DNA of 25,185 nt from an uncultured Lachnoclostridium sp. (lineage in GTDB: Bacteria; Bacillota; Clostridia; Lachnospirales; Lachnospiraceae). The translations under genes and the position numbers were made by a program. A model generated the notes under the pieces. That model saw only the letters and a program-made list of their open reading frames with translations. It was not told the origin of the DNA and did not search any database. Where the stretch lies: positions 1 to 25,185 of the forward strand of contig CAOJBY010000040.1 of assembly GCA_948330435.1 (NCBI GenBank). Direction: 5' to 3'. This document shows, piece after piece, positions 1 to 7,147 of this stretch (positions within the stretch are counted from its first letter, which is position 1; every line of letters starts with the position of its first letter).

Positions 1-293
1 ATCTTCGCACTTACCTCTCGTAACGCATCCCCTGTCAACTTAGCATCTGCTGCAAATCCTGCCTCTTCCGCCGCTAACGGATCAATCACCTCTCCTGAAT
101 CAAGCTTATTATTTATCGCTCTATGAATCACATTGATCTCTGCCTGACCAAACTCGCTTCCCACTTGTTCATATTCTGTCACATCCACAAAGGACACCGT
201 TCCGTCCTCATTGGTAATCATCTGGTAACGCCGTCTTCCCTCCATAGATTCAGCAAGAATATCATCTTTAAAATTTGTTAATAATTCTGACAT
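1..293 (-). CDS. Phage tail-region structural protein, N-terminal part
   Basis: The reading frame opens with ATG at 293 and runs off the left edge, so only the first 97 residues are visible (start MSELLTNFKDDILAES). The visible part is polar and acidic, has no membrane segment, and contains a stretch EYEQVGSEFGQAEINVIHRA. From memory, proteins opening this way (xELLxNFKDDIL...RRYxMIxNxDGTVSFxDVTxYxQVGS) occur downstream of tail hub genes in Lachnospiraceae prophages, where they are annotated as hypothetical or tail proteins. A GAAGGAGTGAAAT-like ribosome binding site precedes the ATG. It follows the 136-aa gene by 18 bp on the same strand and is the last gene of the tail cassette in view. A role at the tail tip or as a receptor-binding accessory is inference from position only. 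Confidence 0.7.
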   Translation of the reverse strand, partial: MSELLTNFKDDILAESMEGRRRYQMITNEDGTVSFVDVTEYEQVGSEFGQAEINVIHRAINNKLDSGEVIDPLAAEEAGFAADAKLTGDALREVSAK

Positions 294-311
294 TAATATT
301 TCACTCCTTCC

Positions 312-722
312 TTAGTTTGCCACAGGATGTCTCCTGTTTCCCAGGCGAAATGACAGCCTGGATTTATTCTCTTTCTGACTTTTCAACAATGTATAGATTC
401 TCAAAATTGCTGATTCAATCCGGTTCAAATCTTCAAACCCAATAAAAGCCTGATTCTGAACATATACTGTTTTTTCTCCTATTTCAACCGGATAAATATT
501 AAAATGTATCTGTTCCAGATTATTGGCCAGCATATTAATCTCATCCGCATAATAAAAACTTGAATAATCTTTATCTGGACCCATATCCCCAATCTCAAAA
601 GGTTGATAAAGCATCTCTGCCATCTCGTGGAGAAACAGAAGATTATTCTTAATACGGTTATAATTTGGTGCATCAAACCTGTCATCACCAGTCCAATCTG
701 TTTTCGGCCTTTCCCAAATCAT
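312..722 (-). CDS. Small phage tail-region protein (136 aa), function unknown
   Basis: The start at 722 (MIWERPKTDW) is chosen because AGGTGGTG lies 7 nt upstream and the ATG overlaps the stop of the hub gene as ATGA, a typical translational coupling. A longer frame back to 761 would sit inside the hub gene without a better site. The N-terminal pattern W-x-x-P-K-T-D-W-x-x-x-D-x-F-x-x-x-x-x-N-R-I-K-N-N resembles small structural proteins that follow tail hub genes in Clostridia prophages. The rest is mixed alpha/beta, soluble and without cysteine motifs. It is cotranscribed with the tail genes. It may be a tail tip or host-recognition accessory protein; no enzymatic motif is visible. Confidence 0.75.
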   Translation of the reverse strand: MIWERPKTDWTGDDRFDAPNYNRIKNNLLFLHEMAEMLYQPFEIGDMGPDKDYSSFYYADEINMLANNLEQIHFNIYPVEIGEKTVYVQNQAFIGFEDLNRIESAILRIYTLLKSQKENKSRLSFRLGNRRHPVAN

Positions 723-2995
723 ATTTTCACCACCTTTCTTGCATTCATTTTTCCACTCCATACACCATTATATTCCAATTCATTCTGATAGCAGCGAACC
801 ATGGCTTGCTCTCTGTTCCTAAGTTCCAGAAAAAACAGATCATTCGCATCCACTCGGGGATCTCCCCGATAAGACACCTCATATTCAATCGGCTCCTGGT
901 AATACTCTGCCAGCCATTCTTCCAGTTCTTTTGCCTGCTGCACCGTACTAATCAATTCATTTTTCCAAGTCTTCTCTTCACCAATCCCATTGTGCCGGAC
1001 TGTATGGCAGCTTTCATTGGTCTGATACTCCTTTCCATTTACAGCTACATGAACCATTTGTTCTGCTGTCACAGAATCAAAACATAATTTTGCATAAAAA
1101 TCAGAGCTTTCCACAATTCGGATCACGGTTCCATCTGGAAGCATATCACAGTATGTTACCTCTCCTCCTTCCTGTTCCATAACAAATGCTGCCGAAATTT
1201 CATAAGAAGCTTTGTTAAAATATACAATTTTCACATTCTCATCCGGAGAAATCTTCATTTCCTCACTGTAAATCTGTCCCGCCTCTTTTGTGCTTTCACT
1301 GTAAATCGTGCATATCACAGACAAAGATTTCAAATGCTCCTGCTTTCTGCCTCTTGGTGACGCCGTCAAATCCCTATCATATTCCAGTACATAATCGGTA
1401 ACATCTCCAAAATCTATCCAATCCAAAACAATCCTTGAATCTGGATACCCTTTTGTGAATTCGATCTCCATTCTGTCAAAACCTTCAAAGTTCTGATTTA
1501 AAATACATTCCGTCTCTTTATTTTCCACAACCTCAAACACGCCTAAAAGTTTTTCATCATTATATGTACGAATGATAAATTCTTCCGGTGCGACAGAACG
1601 AAAGTTAAGGCCCATTCCATAGCTGTTATAGGTACTCTCCAAAATAATTTCAACAATCGGATTCTCCTCAAATTTTCCATTCTCATCACACACGGCAGCA
1701 CTTATATAACCTGTGTCATCAAAAATATTATCCTGATTCCTAGGAAGAAAAATCATGGAACCATCTGTTCTTGCAAAACCACGAAATGCTGCTGCATAGG
1801 TTGTCCTTACACGATTGCCCAGCACATTTTCCACATGGCTGTGAATCGCCTGCTGATTTGCACCTGCGGCCATGTCGGGCGTAAAGGAAGATTTTATTCG
1901 TATTCTTCTGCTCCTGTCTTGAAACAAAACACATCGACAGGCATTTGCTAACATCTGCAATGCTTCCACATGAGAAGCCACTGGTACAGGGTTATATATA
2001 AGCATACCTTTCAGATATGGATCAACAGAGTACTCATTTTTCTCCAGTCCCATGTCTTCCAGAATATCCTGTGCCAAATCGAAAGCTGTAATTCCTTCCT
2101 TTCGATATCTTCCTTTGTAATAGGTGCTTTTTATATTATCAAAGGGATCTGTAGCAGTGAACTTTGCCTCCTTGTCATCTGCATCCCAAGTCTTTAAATA
2201 AACTTCATTGCTCCCTAGCCATTCAATATCTCCCTTTCCAGTGACGTCATATCCAAAGGATACACGGATTTCCTGCCCCAGTTCCATAAAATGAATGGCA
2301 CTCCCAGGATTATCTATATTGTACCGGAAAGAATAGTTGTACACCGTCAAAGACATATCCTGACTTGGTATACGGTCGGAAATAGGGGACACGTAATCTT
2401 TAAAGGAATAGCTTTTTATATCCTTATTGGTAAATACGTTTCCTACTCCACACAGGAACTTGTATATTCTCAGCCGTGCCTGCCCGTTTGCCATAGACAA
2501 TGGTGTTATCCTGAGAAATGAGACTCCCGTAAATACATCCTCCGTACTCCACAAGGCCAATGTATTACCTGTATATTCCTTTATGCCCAAATCGCTTTCA
2601 ATAGTAAATGCTGTTGGATAAGCCTCCCCAAAATCTATAGTCAGACCCTTGATATCCAAATGTTTCATTCCAAACCGGATGCTAATGCTCCCAAGCACGC
2701 CCTCTGTCACAAGACCATTATTCATAAAGGCCTCCCGAACATTTCTCGGAAGAAACACCATACTTCCGTCTGTCCTTGCAAATCCCTGTTCCGCCGTTGC
2801 ATAAATGGAATCTATTTCATAATTGTCAAAGGGCTTAGTAAAGTTCGAATACTCAGTAAGCATATTTTCCGGAACGTCCACACAAGCTGTTTTTTGTGCA
2901 TCCTGGTTAATCACCCCAATGGAAATATGAATATAAGCCCTGTTTCGAAGCGGGCGTTTCATCGCCTCTTTATACGCTTTACTTACTTTCTGCAT
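719..2995 (-). CDS. Large tail hub/tail tip protein (758 aa) with a duplicated domain
   Basis: Start ATG at 2995 overlaps the upstream stop as TAATG, with GGTGGG just before it; an in-frame ATG at 3010 lies inside the preceding gene. The middle section (about 200-370) and the C-terminus (YRGDPRVDANDLFFLELRN near 715-733) resemble siphophage distal tail hub proteins of the gpD/XkdQ/Tal type, which close the tail tube tip and contact the host surface. Two regions share the motif GFARTDGSM(V/I)FLPRN, at residues 71-85 and 406-420. Each is followed by a beta-rich stretch with a similar pattern (S-I-x-I-R-F...L-T-I-D-F-G-x-x-Y-P, and V-E-I-I-L-E...I-E-F-T-K-G-Y-P-D-S), so a beta-sandwich module appears duplicated. 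It lies downstream of the tape measure gene, where hub proteins are found. The hub role is a family-level inference; the duplication is directly visible. Confidence 0.8.
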   Translation of the reverse strand: MQKVSKAYKEAMKRPLRNRAYIHISIGVINQDAQKTACVDVPENMLTEYSNFTKPFDNYEIDSIYATAEQGFARTDGSMVFLPRNVREAFMNNGLVTEGVLGSISIRFGMKHLDIKGLTIDFGEAYPTAFTIESDLGIKEYTGNTLALWSTEDVFTGVSFLRITPLSMANGQARLRIYKFLCGVGNVFTNKDIKSYSFKDYVSPISDRIPSQDMSLTVYNYSFRYNIDNPGSAIHFMELGQEIRVSFGYDVTGKGDIEWLGSNEVYLKTWDADDKEAKFTATDPFDNIKSTYYKGRYRKEGITAFDLAQDILEDMGLEKNEYSVDPYLKGMLIYNPVPVASHVEALQMLANACRCVLFQDRSRRIRIKSSFTPDMAAGANQQAIHSHVENVLGNRVRTTYAAAFRGFARTDGSMIFLPRNQDNIFDDTGYISAAVCDENGKFEENPIVEIILESTYNSYGMGLNFRSVAPEEFIIRTYNDEKLLGVFEVVENKETECILNQNFEGFDRMEIEFTKGYPDSRIVLDWIDFGDVTDYVLEYDRDLTASPRGRKQEHLKSLSVICTIYSESTKEAGQIYSEEMKISPDENVKIVYFNKASYEISAAFVMEQEGGEVTYCDMLPDGTVIRIVESSDFYAKLCFDSVTAEQMVHVAVNGKEYQTNESCHTVRHNGIGEEKTWKNELISTVQQAKELEEWLAEYYQEPIEYEVSYRGDPRVDANDLFFLELRNREQAMVRCYQNELEYNGVWSGKMNARKVVKI

Positions 2996-3372
2996 TATTC
3001 CCACCCACAATCTATCAGATTTAGTTGACAGTTACGATATAGTTTTATTTTTTTATCCTTGTCCAGCCAGTATGGTTCTCCGGATCTATCTTCAGGGTAC
3101 ATGATAACGGTTCTTTGTTTCCTGGTCTGCGGATCCTCAAAGGTCACCGGTATATAATATGGTTCCAATGCCTTCAGCATCCCTTCCCACACCGCCGCAT
3201 CCAGTCCATCCCACTGCATACTATCCAGTTTATATTGATTTCTTCCAATCACCTGCCCTACAACAGCCCCGAATGCATTTACACCGGAATCCACATTGGT
3301 CAATACTGTTATTTTAAATCCCCGTTTTGGTGTAGGGAACGGCATTCCATTGACAATCAAAAATGCTGACAT
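2995..3372 (-). CDS. Small tail protein after the tape measure gene (125 aa)
   Basis: ATG at 3372 follows AGAGGTGATG. The product begins MSAFLIVNGMPFPTPKRGF, then a beta-rich body with TFEDPQTRKQRTVIMYPEDRSG, and ends in DCGWE; its stop overlaps the next start as TAATG. Size, position directly between tape measure and hub genes, and the opening (short beta strand, N-G, P-x-P-x-R-G) match small proteins of unknown function found at this place in Clostridia siphophages. They are plausible distal tail (Dit-like) or hub-adaptor components. There is no catalytic motif. Tail association is well supported by synteny; the precise part it plays is not. Confidence 0.75.
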   Translation of the reverse strand: MSAFLIVNGMPFPTPKRGFKITVLTNVDSGVNAFGAVVGQVIGRNQYKLDSMQWDGLDAAVWEGMLKALEPYYIPVTFEDPQTRKQRTVIMYPEDRSGEPYWLDKDKKIKLYRNCQLNLIDCGWE

Positions 3373-3392
3373 TTTACATCACCTCTTTTCTA

Positions 3393-5276
3393 TTATGCTG
3401 GCTGAAAGTTCAGCCCCATTCTTTTTCTCGCTCTGTCGATTCCTTCGACCAGTGAACGCCCATCCAGGGATATATCCGTATCTTTCTCCAAAATTGCCCG
3501 AAGCAGCGTATTCTGTTCCCTTAGAAGTATGTTTTGTCCGTCTGCACGAATTCCCTGCATTACGGCTCCACGAATTGCTTCTACAATCTGATCATTATTT
3601 GCAACTGCGGAGTGATTTCCAATTCGACCTACCATCTCATTCATCCCGTTTTCACGGGCCAGAAACAACTCACCGGTTTCCGGATAACCACCGGATGCAA
3701 AGCTGCTGACCGAATGTGTGCGAACGGATACAACTGTCATAGAGGACGCAGCCGTCTTTACGGAGCGAATCGTCGTCATCATGGAACTGCACATTCCCTG
3801 TATGCTATTATTCAAAGCCGATACTGCAGACCGAACTTCCGCACTGGCCGAACGGACCGTAGATACGAACCCTCTCCACCTTGTGGCCCAGCTAATGTTA
3901 AGGGTTGTCATTTCGGCAGTTACATTTGTTTTCAATAAAGCAAGGTTCTGTGCAACCATTACATTCATCTGCTGCCAGATAAGCCGGGTCTGATTCAACA
4001 TCAAAGTCCACTTCTGCATTATTAACATTGTAATATTGGCAAAAGCTACTGATACAGTTTTTGCAATCAGAGTAAAGTTCTCCGGACTAAGATGTTCTCG
4101 GAAAATGTTCATCAACGTTTCAGAAAATACACGAATTTGCTCCATAATCATTCCCGAATCTGAAAATGGTTCTGCCAGACCTAAAACCGCATAGCTTCCA
4201 ATCTCTGCCAGTACTTTGCTGGGGCTGTGAATATCCAGATTCTCCCGAAACCCTTCTACCAAATCCAGGCAGACATCTCCAACGCCCTTTTGCAGAGTTC
4301 CCTGTTCTCCGCTTATGCCCTCCCATAATCCGGAAATAATGTTTTTTCCTATCTCAATAACTGCTCCATACAGGTGCTCACCTATTCCAATAAAAATTTC
4401 AACTATGCCTTCACCTATCTTTGAGCATCCTTCCAAGATTTTCTCTCCGTCAAATGTAAAAATCCCTGTAATAATCTCCACCAAGCCCGTAATAACATCC
4501 ACTACTCCCTGTGCTGCTCTAGCCATGCCCGATAACATGCTGCTTAGTGTCTCAATCATTGCTGACCCTACAATTCCTGCCAATATCACAGTCAGAGATG
4601 CCAGAATCTCTACAAGGCCCTTTAAACCACTGGATTCATACAACTCATATAGGGCTGCTCCAAGTCCTTTGATACTCTCCCATAATGGTGTTACTGCATC
4701 TCCTACCTTTTGAAATACATCTGAAAGAGTATCTTTTACCATAGTAAAGGCCAGGCTAACAGCATCGCGAAATTGTTCGCTGGTATTCCACAGATCAACG
4801 ATAACAAGTACAACTGCGGCAATAGCCGCCGCTATACCTGCTGCAGCTCCAGCACTAATGCCAAATGCTACTGAAAATGATTCCCCAACCGTTCCTGCTC
4901 CGATTGAAATATAAGAAATGAATTCCCCTATATGTGCCGCTAATGGGTTAAATAAGCTTTTTACGGAACTAGTTACTATCTCTACAGTTTCTTTGCCAAA
5001 TAGCGATTCAAGTCCCTTTTTTACTTCATCCAGGCTATTCTTAAATTCAGAAAATCTTGTTACAATATCTCCAACACCATTTAGTGCCGCCAACCCAACT
5101 CCCAGTTCGCCAAATGCATCTGTCATTAGAGTAACCTTTTCCGCCACATCCAAGGAGTCTGCTAAAACAGATATCTTCTCCAGTTTATTTGCCAACTTAT
5201 TTAGTTCCACATTCGCCTTTGCCGCAGATATATCTATCTGTGCTTTTATATGCTTCACATCTGCTGCCACAAACAT
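3393..5276 (-). CDS. Phage tail tape measure protein (627 aa)
   Basis: The start at 5276 (MFVAADVKHIKAQ) is preferred because AAAGGAGAGTG immediately precedes it; a GTG at 5297 in the same frame has no ribosome binding site. The protein is helical, with a hydrophobic Ala/Ile/Val-rich segment at about 138-163 and another at about 224-241, a motif IHSPSKVLAEIGSYAVLGL, and the C-terminal block FASGGYPETGELFLAREN followed by DQIVEAIRGAV. All are hallmarks of Gram-positive tape measure proteins. These scaffold tail assembly and set tail length, and the hydrophobic segments are thought to help DNA or pore passage into the host membrane. At 627 residues it is short for the family. It is separated from the chaperone genes by the zinc-ribbon cassette and its terminator. 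Confidence 0.92.
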   Translation of the reverse strand: MFVAADVKHIKAQIDISAAKANVELNKLANKLEKISVLADSLDVAEKVTLMTDAFGELGVGLAALNGVGDIVTRFSEFKNSLDEVKKGLESLFGKETVEIVTSSVKSLFNPLAAHIGEFISYISIGAGTVGESFSVAFGISAGAAAGIAAAIAAVVLVIVDLWNTSEQFRDAVSLAFTMVKDTLSDVFQKVGDAVTPLWESIKGLGAALYELYESSGLKGLVEILASLTVILAGIVGSAMIETLSSMLSGMARAAQGVVDVITGLVEIITGIFTFDGEKILEGCSKIGEGIVEIFIGIGEHLYGAVIEIGKNIISGLWEGISGEQGTLQKGVGDVCLDLVEGFRENLDIHSPSKVLAEIGSYAVLGLAEPFSDSGMIMEQIRVFSETLMNIFREHLSPENFTLIAKTVSVAFANITMLIMQKWTLMLNQTRLIWQQMNVMVAQNLALLKTNVTAEMTTLNISWATRWRGFVSTVRSASAEVRSAVSALNNSIQGMCSSMMTTIRSVKTAASSMTVVSVRTHSVSSFASGGYPETGELFLARENGMNEMVGRIGNHSAVANNDQIVEAIRGAVMQGIRADGQNILLREQNTLLRAILEKDTDISLDGRSLVEGIDRARKRMGLNFQPA

Positions 5277-5320
5277 CACTCTCCTTTCGTCCTGCACTGA
5301 CGTTCAGAGACGTTCGGGCA

Positions 5321-5354
5321 TAAGAAAAACACCTGCCATTATGGCAAGTGTTTT
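5321..5354 (-). terminator. Intrinsic terminator after the zinc-ribbon gene
   Basis: On the minus strand AACACTTGCC and GGCAGGTGTT pair around loop ATAAT (one T-G wobble), followed by TTTTTCTT. It lies between the zinc-ribbon gene and the tape measure gene. A T-run also follows on the plus strand, so it may act in both directions. Confidence 0.8.
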
Positions 5355-5403
5355 ATCATCCATTTTAAATACAAGCACCCGCATGACTAAAATCTATAAA
5401 TCA

Positions 5404-5736
5404 TCAAATCCTGTGCTTTCGTTTTGAAGCTTCCTTTTCTCCTTTTTCGGAAGCTCCCCTGTATTTCTTTTTCATCAAATCAGAAGCACTGCCCAGATCC
5501 ATACCCGTAGCCTGCCGCAACTCCTTAATGGCATAATACATATTGTCATTTCGGGCACAGATCTCATCTACCAGCTTCTCTAATTCCGTACGTGTATCCC
5601 CCTGAACCTTGGGTTCCTCCTGCGTCTTAGCTTCTTCCTGAGCCATCATATATCCCAATGGATACCCACATCCTGGACACTCCCGAACCTTATCAGCAAT
5701 CTGTCTTCCGCACATCGGGCATATAATAATTGCCAT
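5404..5736 (-). CDS. Zinc-ribbon protein with an L7/L12-C-terminal-like segment (110 aa)
   Basis: ATG at 5736 gives MAIIICPMCGRQIADKVREC, the usual opening of small zinc-ribbon proteins; an upstream in-frame ATG at 5754 would lie at about the predicted transcript start. Cys6, Cys9, Cys20 and Cys23 form two CxxC knuckles that should bind one zinc. A charged linker rich in Glu, Lys and Gln follows (31-55). Residues 67-91 (AIKELRQATGMDLGSASDLM) resemble the helix-turn-helix segment of the L7/L12 C-terminal domain, where I-K-x-x-R-x-x-T-G-x-x-L-x-x-A-x-x-L is typical. The tail ends in a basic stretch, KRKHRI. The gene has its own promoter and terminator inside a tail operon, as in phage 'moron' genes. 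Its function is unknown; nothing in it suggests a tail component. Confidence 0.85.
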   Translation of the reverse strand: MAIIICPMCGRQIADKVRECPGCGYPLGYMMAQEEAKTQEEPKVQGDTRTELEKLVDEICARNDNMYYAIKELRQATGMDLGSASDLMKKKYRGASEKGEKEASKRKHRI

Positions 5737-5760
5737 ACCTCCACCGCCTTTCATTGCTTC

Positions 5761-5789
5761 ATTATAACAGTTCTGAAATAAAAGGTAAA
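5761..5789 (-). promoter_or_regulatory. Promoter of the zinc-ribbon gene
   Basis: On the minus strand TTTACC (5784-5789) and a perfect TATAAT (5761-5766) are separated by 17 nt. The predicted start of transcription is near 5754, about 18 nt before the chosen start codon. Confidence 0.65.
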
Positions 5790-5795
5790 GGAGCC

Positions 5796-6493
5796 TTATT
5801 CATCTTCCTCAAATCTTTTATTAAACTCCATCACCCAAAGCCGGAACTTCTCTTCCCCGGACATCGGCTCCTCTTTCGGCTCCATGGACAACGGTCTTTT
5901 GGGGTATTTTCCTCTTTTGGAAAAACAGGACGCAATTGCCATCTGAACATATAGCCCCTGATAATAAGCCGCCACATCCAAAAACCGAACCTGCTCCTCC
6001 TTCTCCTGCAAATATGCTTTCTGATACAGATACATATATTTTGGATTCAATTCCCAAAACACATCCATCTGGATACCGAACCGGATTGCGGCCGGCATCC
6101 AGATATCGTCAATCAGACTGGAGAAAGTTACTGGCTCTCTTCCTCTCCTTTCAACGGATCTGCTTCTGCTGTTGCCCCTTTCTTCCGATTGCTCTCCTGC
6201 CCGTCCAGATGCAGGAGCTTCTTGAAAAAACCGCTTTCCTGCACTGCATTTGCATATGCCTTATAAATATCCTCAAGCTTGCCGCCGCCCAGAATATGCT
6301 GCTCCACCAGATGATCCGCCTGCTCCGGTTCACACTTTGCCACAATCGCTGTAAACGCCGACACCGCAGAAAACAAATAGTTCCTGCTCATCATCCCTTC
6401 TACGGGAAGCCCCATCTGCTCCATTAACCGTGAGTGACGAAAGGTCAGTTCCGGAACCTCATAGTTTTTCTGATTGATTTTTACCATTGCCAT
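5796..6493 (-). CDS. gpGT-like tail assembly chaperone made by -1 frameshifting
   Basis: The -1 frame is open without a stop from the slippery site at 6224-6230 through the end of the gpG-like frame to TAA at 5796. Ribosomes slipping back one base would give a 232-residue fusion: the gpG-like part up to the Gly-Phe-Phe at the slip, then an Arg/Glu/Ser-rich linker (QEAPASGRAGEQSEERG), then a helical domain with SLIDDIWMPAAIRFGIQMD, VFWELNPKYMYLYQKAY and a charged C-terminus MEFNKRFEEDE. The pattern I-R-F-G...F-W-x-L-N-P-K-x-x-x-x-Y is typical of the T part of Gram-positive phage gpGT proteins. In lambda, gpG and gpGT coat the tape measure protein and recruit tail tube subunits. The gene lies directly between the tail tube and tape measure genes, as expected. 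Separate translation of the T part from an internal ATG (6098) has no ribosome binding site. Confidence 0.85.
6128..6493 (-). CDS. gpG-like tail assembly chaperone (121 aa)
   Basis: This is the unshifted product. The start ATG at 6493 (MAMVKINQKNYEVPELTF) lies 9 nt after AGGAGG; ATG at 6487 is a close alternative. The opening strand K-I-N-x-K-x-Y-E-V-P-E-L-T-F and the following helices (RHSRLMEQMGLPVEGM, SAVSAFTAIVAKCEPEQADHL) match gpG-type chaperones of Gram-positive siphophages. The protein ends in a low-complexity acidic tail (GEEESQ) beyond the slippery site. It acts with the frameshifted gpGT product in the cytoplasm on the tape measure protein. The neighbours, tail tube upstream and tape measure downstream, fix its role. 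Confidence 0.87.
   Translation of the reverse strand: MAMVKINQKNYEVPELTFRHSRLMEQMGLPVEGMMSRNYLFSAVSAFTAIVAKCEPEQADHLVEQHILGGGKLEDIYKAYANAVQESGFFKKLLHLDGQESNRKKGATAEADPLKGEEESQ
6224..6230 (-). promoter_or_regulatory. Programmed -1 frameshift slippery heptamer T TTT TTC
   Basis: In the gpG-like frame the codons read GGT TTT TTC, which places an X XXY YYZ heptamer exactly in register. The -1 frame downstream is open to 5796, giving the gpGT-like fusion. Confidence 0.85.
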
Positions 6494-6587
6494 TTTAATA
6501 ATCCTCCTGTCCTTATCTCTTCTTTTTCCTTTCAAAATTCCAAATAGGATTCATTATGGAACATTTCATTCCTCTCCCTATGATTTA

Positions 6588-6611
6588 GGAGGCGGCATAA
6601 AAGCCGCCCCC
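6588..6611 (-). other. GC-rich hairpin after the major tail gene
   Basis: On the minus strand GGGGGCGGC and GCCGCCTCC pair (one G-T wobble) around TTTTAT, starting 5 nt after the tail tube stop codon. No T-run follows, so it is more likely an mRNA 3'-end stabiliser, processing site or weak attenuator than a full terminator. The rest of the 6494-6616 spacer holds nothing further that I can support. Confidence 0.6.
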
Positions 6612-6616
6612 TTACT

Positions 6617-7045
6617 TTATGCAGCCTGTACTCCTACAATCTCGATCTTTGTAGATGGTGATACAGATATGGTCATCTGACGAATTCCGTTTACTTCACC
6701 CTCACTCACATACACCGTATGCTGTCCGTCCCAGGAAGCCACTCCATCCTTGCCATCCTTGCCCATCTTCAGGCGATAATGCAGTGCTTTCATAGACTTG
6801 GCCTTTACTGCCGTATAAGCTTCCAGCGTGTAATTTGCCGTAAACTCCATCGCTTCCATGGTCTGCACACCGGGAACAAAGGTCTGCACCTCATCCTCCA
6901 GATCTGTTGTCTCCAGCTGCTCCGGAGCACCGCCCAGTGCAGGATAGGACTTGATCTTGCACAGCTTCTCCCAATCTGTTCCGTTTTCACTTACCTCCAG
7001 GATCGTACCAATGGTACTTACTGCTTTCGTTGTTACTTCTGCCAT
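6617..7045 (-). CDS. Major tail tube protein (142 aa)
   Basis: The start at 7045 (MAEVTTKAVSTIGTILEV) follows GAAAGAGAGGAAA; a longer frame to 7084 adds an unlikely basic leader. The sequence is beta-rich with the pattern of siphophage major tail proteins: an N-terminal strand G-T-x-L-x-x-S-x-x-G-x-x-W-x-x-L, then LGGAPEQLETTDLEDEVQTF, then VQTMEAMEFTANYT, and a C-terminal strand IRQMTISVSPSTKIEIVGV. Hexamers of this protein stack to form the non-contractile tube. No sheath gene is next to it, so the tail is of the flexible lambda-like type. A hairpin directly after the gene may favour its expression over the genes that follow. Confidence 0.88.
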   Translation of the reverse strand: MAEVTTKAVSTIGTILEVSENGTDWEKLCKIKSYPALGGAPEQLETTDLEDEVQTFVPGVQTMEAMEFTANYTLEAYTAVKAKSMKALHYRLKMGKDGKDGVASWDGQHTVYVSEGEVNGIRQMTISVSPSTKIEIVGVQAA

Positions 7046-7085
7046 AATTTTTTCCTCTCTTTCTGTCTGTGTACTTTTTCTCACA

Positions 7086-7108
7086 TAAAAATAAGAGCGA
7101 TTACGCTC
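7086..7108 (-). terminator. Weak terminator-like hairpin before the tail tube gene
   Basis: On the minus strand GAGCG and CGCTC pair around TAAT and are followed by TTATTTTTATG. The stem is only 5 bp, so this may be partial attenuation or chance. It lies in the 100-bp spacer between the tail terminator-like gene and the tail tube gene. Confidence 0.35.
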
Positions 7109-7147
7109 CGTTTACAGTTACTATCTGAACCGGCTTCCCGGTGTCAT

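Noticed and set aside
665..1087. Plus-strand frames opposite the tail hub gene
   Set aside because: They overlap a well-supported gene, have no ribosome binding site and read as low-complexity antisense.
6532..6564. Ten-codon frame MFHNESYLEF after the tail tube gene
   Set aside because: It has a fair ribosome binding site but no recognisable product or regulatory logic; too short to support.
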